Shown here one piece after another: positions 61,201 to 64,000 of a stretch of DNA of 64,000 bases (positions within the stretch are counted from its first letter, which is position 1; each line of letters opens with the position of its first letter). The stretch comes from Pseudomonas mosselii. GTDB taxonomy: Bacteria > Pseudomonadota > Gammaproteobacteria > Pseudomonadales > Pseudomonadaceae. Made by a program: the position numbers and the translations under genes. The notes below the pieces were generated by a model. That model was not told the DNA's origin, ran no database searches, and saw only the letters and a list, made by a program, of their open reading frames with translations. The stretch spans positions 2,635,501 to 2,699,500 of the forward strand of contig NZ_CP081966.1 of assembly GCF_019823065.1 (NCBI RefSeq), read 5' to 3'.

Positions 61201-61388
61201 GTCTGGACCGCTTCGCGCAGGTGCGGCGCGGCATTGGCGAACCAGGCCGCCTCGGCGCCGGGCAGGCCCTGCGCCGGCAGGATGGCGTCGCTCAGTTGCT
61301 GCCAGTGCCCTGCGCTGGCCTCCCGGGCCCAGACGGGCAGCTGGCGTTGCACAAGGGCATGGTGTGAGTGGGGGATATTCGCTGTCAT
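58260..61388 (-). CDS. DUF6543/LRR toxin-like protein lacking a NEL ubiquitin-ligase domain
   Basis: A 1042-residue protein of the large Pseudomonas family with an N-terminal dermonecrotic-toxin-like (DUF6543) region. Hydrophobic segments at about 404-437 (LDMLMIAGMFVPALGTVMTA, VIAYQLLD) and 461-475 could insert into membranes. Leucine-rich repeats span about 785-925 (IQRIDLAANPALSELPAEF, LQRLHLTNCGFEQIPA, LRLLDLSHNPLARSP). In related proteins a NEL E3 ligase with an active Cys follows; here only about 110 residues follow and no CxD motif is present. There is no classical signal peptide. No immunity or secretion genes are next to it. Host or bacterial target unknown. Confidence 0.78.
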   Translation of the reverse strand: MTANIPHSHHALVQRQLPVWAREASAGHWQQLSDAILPAQGLPGAEAAWFANAAPHLREAVQTSQVRLMRAQRAMARHLRGLKNINEFAEPLLTERLRTQHGLSAPLRSTSLVWVKHLYSFQVYLTHHEHRSLLEAALHNFSDTVTFSRDSALALDSDWHVSQTVITGKTTLGDSETEVDIDLPSEQIRIKPLALTPEVFARTCRDLDLGQAYQDHLDTAFAASGVRPAALRVHQDSLRLAADLARVRNRLSGAGWDALQTLPENGEVLPCSQLSLFGITLHEATLIDTGTSGIVLYLPGQTDSLRAFDNLEALHSQLRSDLQQEPFRQGFMVYVPSEQQGQFASRLRQNAGGDLHLRPLPIAADLFDFLHDDHVARLKHEARQLAVPTAQADEQALKTRKALWASAGLDMLMIAGMFVPALGTVMTAVIAYQLLDEAYEGYESWQVGDRAQAMAHLRSVGLNLALIGGLHLAGKAMSRLASSSLMESLEPVTLEDGSQRLRRVDQRDESILKNALKGLYLPEQASLLSERLIINAMPQLPGWPEQLRLELRAASPQGPLLLVAGGQDTSRVCTVLKSAEGYEAYLGERPAPLQQDHDLCRAVVQALSPNDRAALGLTSTNGDGLRQQINDLARSDPAMVRRLLTDSAPGWGNRGQLRGGMDEPAPPARRIDVGTFWRRYRALYPESADFQVNEQLSQWFEAGLDPMQQLTELEQQLLAFRARVRAWAGESPLRQAAARRLMSNWQRISEYSQEEGQLIHMINLADLGLTNDDLASLALPDRFTHIQRIDLAANPALSELPAEFLERFPQLQRLHLTNCGFEQIPAVAMPHTLEWLDMQGNSILWNDANQVALDRLDNLRLLDLSHNPLARSPDLSRQNALDMLNLNSCELTDWPPGIRSDDDWRPVVFDLRDNRFTQLPDNLQLSRIAAQALWLESAELSERVTQQIQSYYERNNIDLLVADADYEEMLADTDVDDWTIWNDLPLQYRRELRGLQDLPDYTQPRLWRRLRTFADPRAMDYGLSIGAMRLLDDEVFPPPFEE

Positions 61389-61524
61389 CTGTGGCTCCTT
61401 GCAAAGCGCACATCAGAGCAGCCGTGACGGAGCTGCCGGTGGTACATGGTTGTACCGGCAAAACGAACCTCAATATTGGCCGCGCAGCGCCGATAAATGC
61501 GTAATCGACTGCCATCGCCTGCCT

Positions 61525-63768
61525 ATGATCACTCCCCAGCACTCTCAAGAACCCACGCCAGCGCCAGTAGGGACGTTGCGCCAATCGCTCAATCGCCTGC
61601 TGCCGGTCGGTCTCGCCCTGGTGGGGATCGGCCTCTCGGTCGCCCTGGGGCATCTGGATGCACAGCGCGAGCGCACTGAGCAGCTGGGCAACCTCGCCGC
61701 CCGGCTGGCGGGCCTGCGTGGCGCGCTGGAAGCCCAGCTGGGCGCGGCGTTTGGCCAAGCCGAGGGTATCGCCCAGCTGATCACCGCCGATGGCGGCATC
61801 AGTGAGGCGCACTTCCACGGCATGGCCCGTGATGCCCTGCGCGCTGTGCCCTACATGCGTCATATCGCCCTGGCCCCGGGGGATGTCATCCGAGATGTTT
61901 ACCCGATGGCGGGCAACGAGCGGCTGATCGGGCTGGATTACCGCCAGCTGCCGGACCAGTTCCCGCTGGTGCGATCGGCCCGCGACCATGCCCAGCCGGT
62001 GCTGGCCGGTCCCCTGCAGCTGTACCAGGGCGGTCGGGCGTTGATCTACCGGCGCCCGGTGTTCGTCACCGGCAAGCGGGGTGTGCGGTTTTATTGGGGC
62101 AATGTGTCGATCGTCGCCGATATCGACCGCCTGCTGCTGTCCGCGGGGCTGCGCCTGGACACCGAGTTCGAGCTGGCCGTGCGTGGCAGCGACGGCAAGG
62201 GCGCCGAAGGTGCGCTGATCTGGGGCGATCCACGGTTGTTCGAGGCGCCGCAGGTGATGATGACCGTGGCGGTGCCGGGCGGCGCCTGGCAATTGGTGGC
62301 CGTGCCTCGGGGCGGCTGGTCGGGGCTGGACCTGTTCGGCTCGCCGCTGTTCCTGTTCGCCCTGAGCTGCACGGGGCTGTTCAGCCTGTTCGTCGCCCAG
62401 CTCAACCGCAAGCAGCGGTTGCTCGAACAGCGCAACCGCGAGCTGCAGCGCTACCAGGCCCAGCTCGAGCGCCTGGCCCACTACGACACCATCACCGGGC
62501 TGCCTAACCGGATTTTGTTCCAGCAGCAGTTGGGTACGGCGATCCTGCAGGGGCATGGGCTGGCGGTGCTGATGCTCGATATCGACGGCTTCAAGCAGGT
62601 CAATGACAGCCTCGGCCATCCGATGGGCGACCTGTTGCTGCAGCAGGCGACCGCGCGCTTCTTGCAGGAGCTGGACAGCCAGTACCGCCTCTGCCGTCTG
62701 GGTGGTGACGAGTTCGTGTTCATGCTGCAAGGTGCCCAGGGCCAGGTGAACCACCAGGTCCGTGCCTTGCTGCGCTGCCTGCAGCGGCCGTTCGACCTGA
62801 ACGGCAATGCCGCCCTGGTCACCGGCAGCATCGGCCTGGCCTGGTGTCCGCAGCATGGCGAGGACGCCGACAGCCTGTTGCGCCATGCCGACACCGCCAT
62901 GTACGTGGCCAAGGAAGCCGGGCGCGATGCCTGGCGTCCCTATCACCCGGACATGACCGAGCGCCTGCAGCAGCGCCTGGAGCTGGAGCGCAACTTGCGC
63001 CGGGCCCTGGAACACAACGAATTCGAGCTGTGGTACCAGCCCAAGGTCGATCTGTTCAGCGGCCAACTGGAGGGCGTCGAGGCCCTGCTGCGCTGGCGTG
63101 ACCCTGAGCATGGCCTGGTCTCGCCAGGGGAATTCATACCCCTGGCCGAGCGCACCGGGCTGATCATTCCGCTCGGTGAGCGGGTGCTGGAGCTGGCCTG
63201 CGCGCAGCTGGCCGAATGGCGTGCCGGCGATGGCCTGCCCGGACCGTTGGCGATCAACGTCGCAGCCCTGCAGATCGAACGCAGCGACTATGTCACCAGC
63301 CTGGCCTCGGCACTGGAACGCCATGGCCTGCCGGCCAACCTGCTGGAGGTGGAGATCACCGAGAGCCTGCTGATGGAAAGCCAGCAGCAGGCCTGCGCGG
63401 TGCTGGCGCAGTTGCAGGCCATGGGCGTGGCCACGGCGGTGGACGACTTCGGCACGGGCTATTCGTCGCTGGCCTATCTGCGCGCGCTGCCGATCGATCA
63501 TCTGAAGATCGACCGTGCCTTCATCAAGGATCTGCCCGGGGACGACGACGCGGTGGCCATCGCCAGGGCGATCATCGACCTGGGCCATGCCCTGGGTTTT
63601 CGCATCACCGCCGAAGGCATCGAAACCCAGGAGCAATACGATTTCCTGCGCCATGCCGGTTGCGACCAGGGCCAGGGCTTCCTGCTCGGGCGGCCGATGC
63701 CGGCCGAGGCGCTGCGCCGCTGGCTGGCCGACAACCACGAACGGCGGCATCGCCCACCGGGGCGTTAG
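61525..63768 (+). CDS. CHASE-GGDEF-EAL protein (cyclic-di-GMP turnover)
   Basis: A 747-residue inner membrane protein. TM1 lies at about 20-38 and TM2 at about 270-290, flanking a periplasmic CHASE domain (VPYMRHIALAPGDVIRDVYP, GQALIYRRPVF-like block). The GGDEF domain has an intact RLGGDEFVFM near 392, without an upstream RxxD inhibitory site. The EAL domain has EALLRW near 518, then NVAALQIERSDYVTSL, DDFGTGYSSLAYL and KIDRAFIKDL, so both cyclase and phosphodiesterase sites look complete. ATG 61525 is chosen; the earlier frame runs through the non-coding gap. The stop overlaps the convergent fragment at 63765 by 4 bases. Confidence 0.9.
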   Translation: MITPQHSQEPTPAPVGTLRQSLNRLLPVGLALVGIGLSVALGHLDAQRERTEQLGNLAARLAGLRGALEAQLGAAFGQAEGIAQLITADGGISEAHFHGMARDALRAVPYMRHIALAPGDVIRDVYPMAGNERLIGLDYRQLPDQFPLVRSARDHAQPVLAGPLQLYQGGRALIYRRPVFVTGKRGVRFYWGNVSIVADIDRLLLSAGLRLDTEFELAVRGSDGKGAEGALIWGDPRLFEAPQVMMTVAVPGGAWQLVAVPRGGWSGLDLFGSPLFLFALSCTGLFSLFVAQLNRKQRLLEQRNRELQRYQAQLERLAHYDTITGLPNRILFQQQLGTAILQGHGLAVLMLDIDGFKQVNDSLGHPMGDLLLQQATARFLQELDSQYRLCRLGGDEFVFMLQGAQGQVNHQVRALLRCLQRPFDLNGNAALVTGSIGLAWCPQHGEDADSLLRHADTAMYVAKEAGRDAWRPYHPDMTERLQQRLELERNLRRALEHNEFELWYQPKVDLFSGQLEGVEALLRWRDPEHGLVSPGEFIPLAERTGLIIPLGERVLELACAQLAEWRAGDGLPGPLAINVAALQIERSDYVTSLASALERHGLPANLLEVEITESLLMESQQQACAVLAQLQAMGVATAVDDFGTGYSSLAYLRALPIDHLKIDRAFIKDLPGDDDAVAIARAIIDLGHALGFRITAEGIETQEQYDFLRHAGCDQGQGFLLGRPMPAEALRRWLADNHERRHRPPGR

Positions 63769-64000
63769 CTTGCTTCGTCTACGCCCAGGCTCGCATACCC
63801 CACCCGTGGCACCTGCCCCAGGCGCTGCTCGACCAGTGCCAGCAGCGACTCGCCGCTGGCCAGGTAGGCATCGCCGAAGTCATGCCCGCCCAGCGCGCTG
63901 GGGTGGGCCACCAGCTCCAGCACGCCATGCGCGGGGGCCAGGCCGGCCTTGAGGTCGGCCGGGGTGCAGACGAAGTCGGCGGTGCTCCCGGCGAGCTGAC
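63765..64000 (-). CDS. Unidentified protein, C-terminal fragment at window end
   Basis: About 78 codons of a minus-strand frame reach the stop at 63765-63767. The frame has normal GC-rich codon use and reads DFVCTPADLKAGLAPAHGVL, ELVAHPSALGGHDFGDAYL, ASGESLLALVEQRLGQVP and ends VGYASLGVDEAS. The HGVLELVAHP segment vaguely recalls the ChbG/HpnK-type deacetylases, but there is too little to assign it. The rest of the gene lies beyond the window. Confidence 0.55.
   Translation of the reverse strand, partial: QLAGSTADFVCTPADLKAGLAPAHGVLELVAHPSALGGHDFGDAYLASGESLLALVEQRLGQVPRVGYASLGVDEAS

Noticed and set aside
61063..63750. An 895-codon open frame antisense to the GGDEF-EAL gene, running into the toxin-like gene
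   Set aside because: It has no domain or start signal and mirrors the codon bias of the real genes on the other strand or frame.

Overview
The window is a stretch of G+C-rich chromosome that reads as a Pseudomonas, most likely of the P. putida group. The reasons are the dense gene packing with strong GC codon bias, the gene families present (two DUF2388 proteins, a type-2 ArgC, GapN-type NADP-GAPDH, 8-oxoguanine deaminase, a ureDABCEJFG cluster, a DUF6543/LRR toxin-like protein), and intergenic hairpins built on GGGAGC/GCTCCC units. No rRNA, tRNA, CRISPR array or intact insertion sequence was seen.

Layout. 1-2.5 kb: the 5' part of a membrane dipeptidase, a FlxA-like coiled-coil protein and the endopeptidase PbpG. 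2.6-5.3 kb: a deleted prophage bounded by 62-base direct repeats. It holds an integrase tail, a 317-residue gene of unknown function, a holin-like gene that changes character halfway, and a SRAP/YedK gene with a LexA box. 5.3-17.4 kb: small core and accessory genes (three GNAT acetyltransferases, PP2C phosphatase, VOC proteins, ArgC, two LysR regulators, an SDR/tautomerase pair, MOSC protein, 5'-nucleotidase, GST). 17.5-19.4 kb: a stand-alone PBP2.

19.6-30.1 kb is a metal and cofactor uptake region. A TonB-dependent receptor is divergent from a zinc-independent ribosomal protein L36, and the shared promoter region carries Zur-like sites and one Fur-like site. Next comes a DUF2946/receptor/PepSY operon, then a cobalamin riboswitch in front of btuB, a [2Fe-2S] protein and a BtuF-like binding protein. 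30.1-35.6 kb: 8-oxoguanine deaminase, a large dCache-HAMP-GAF-HD-GYP phosphodiesterase and two small genes.

35.7-41.5 kb is a complete urease cluster behind two sigma-54-type promoter candidates, which fits nitrogen control. 41.6-50.3 kb: a small secreted protein, a SleB-like wall hydrolase, an AEC transporter, a LysR regulator, a glycine-betaine-type ABC permease and binding protein without an ATPase gene, a chemoreceptor and a Na+/H+ antiporter-family protein. 50.3-54.5 kb: an orphan FecR, then ilvA preceded by an isoleucine-rich leader peptide and a terminator (a textbook attenuator), then an iron-containing alcohol dehydrogenase. 54.5-64 kb: a Cys-containing unknown protein, a VOC protein, a 104-base near-palindrome, GapN, a NEL-less DUF6543/LRR protein, a CHASE-GGDEF-EAL protein and a 3' gene fragment cut by the window end.

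The most unusual items are the prophage remnant with its unknown cargo gene, the divergent L36/receptor control region, the ilvA attenuator, the NEL-less toxin-like protein, and enzymes lacking an expected catalytic residue (an SDR without its Tyr, GapN without the usual Glu).
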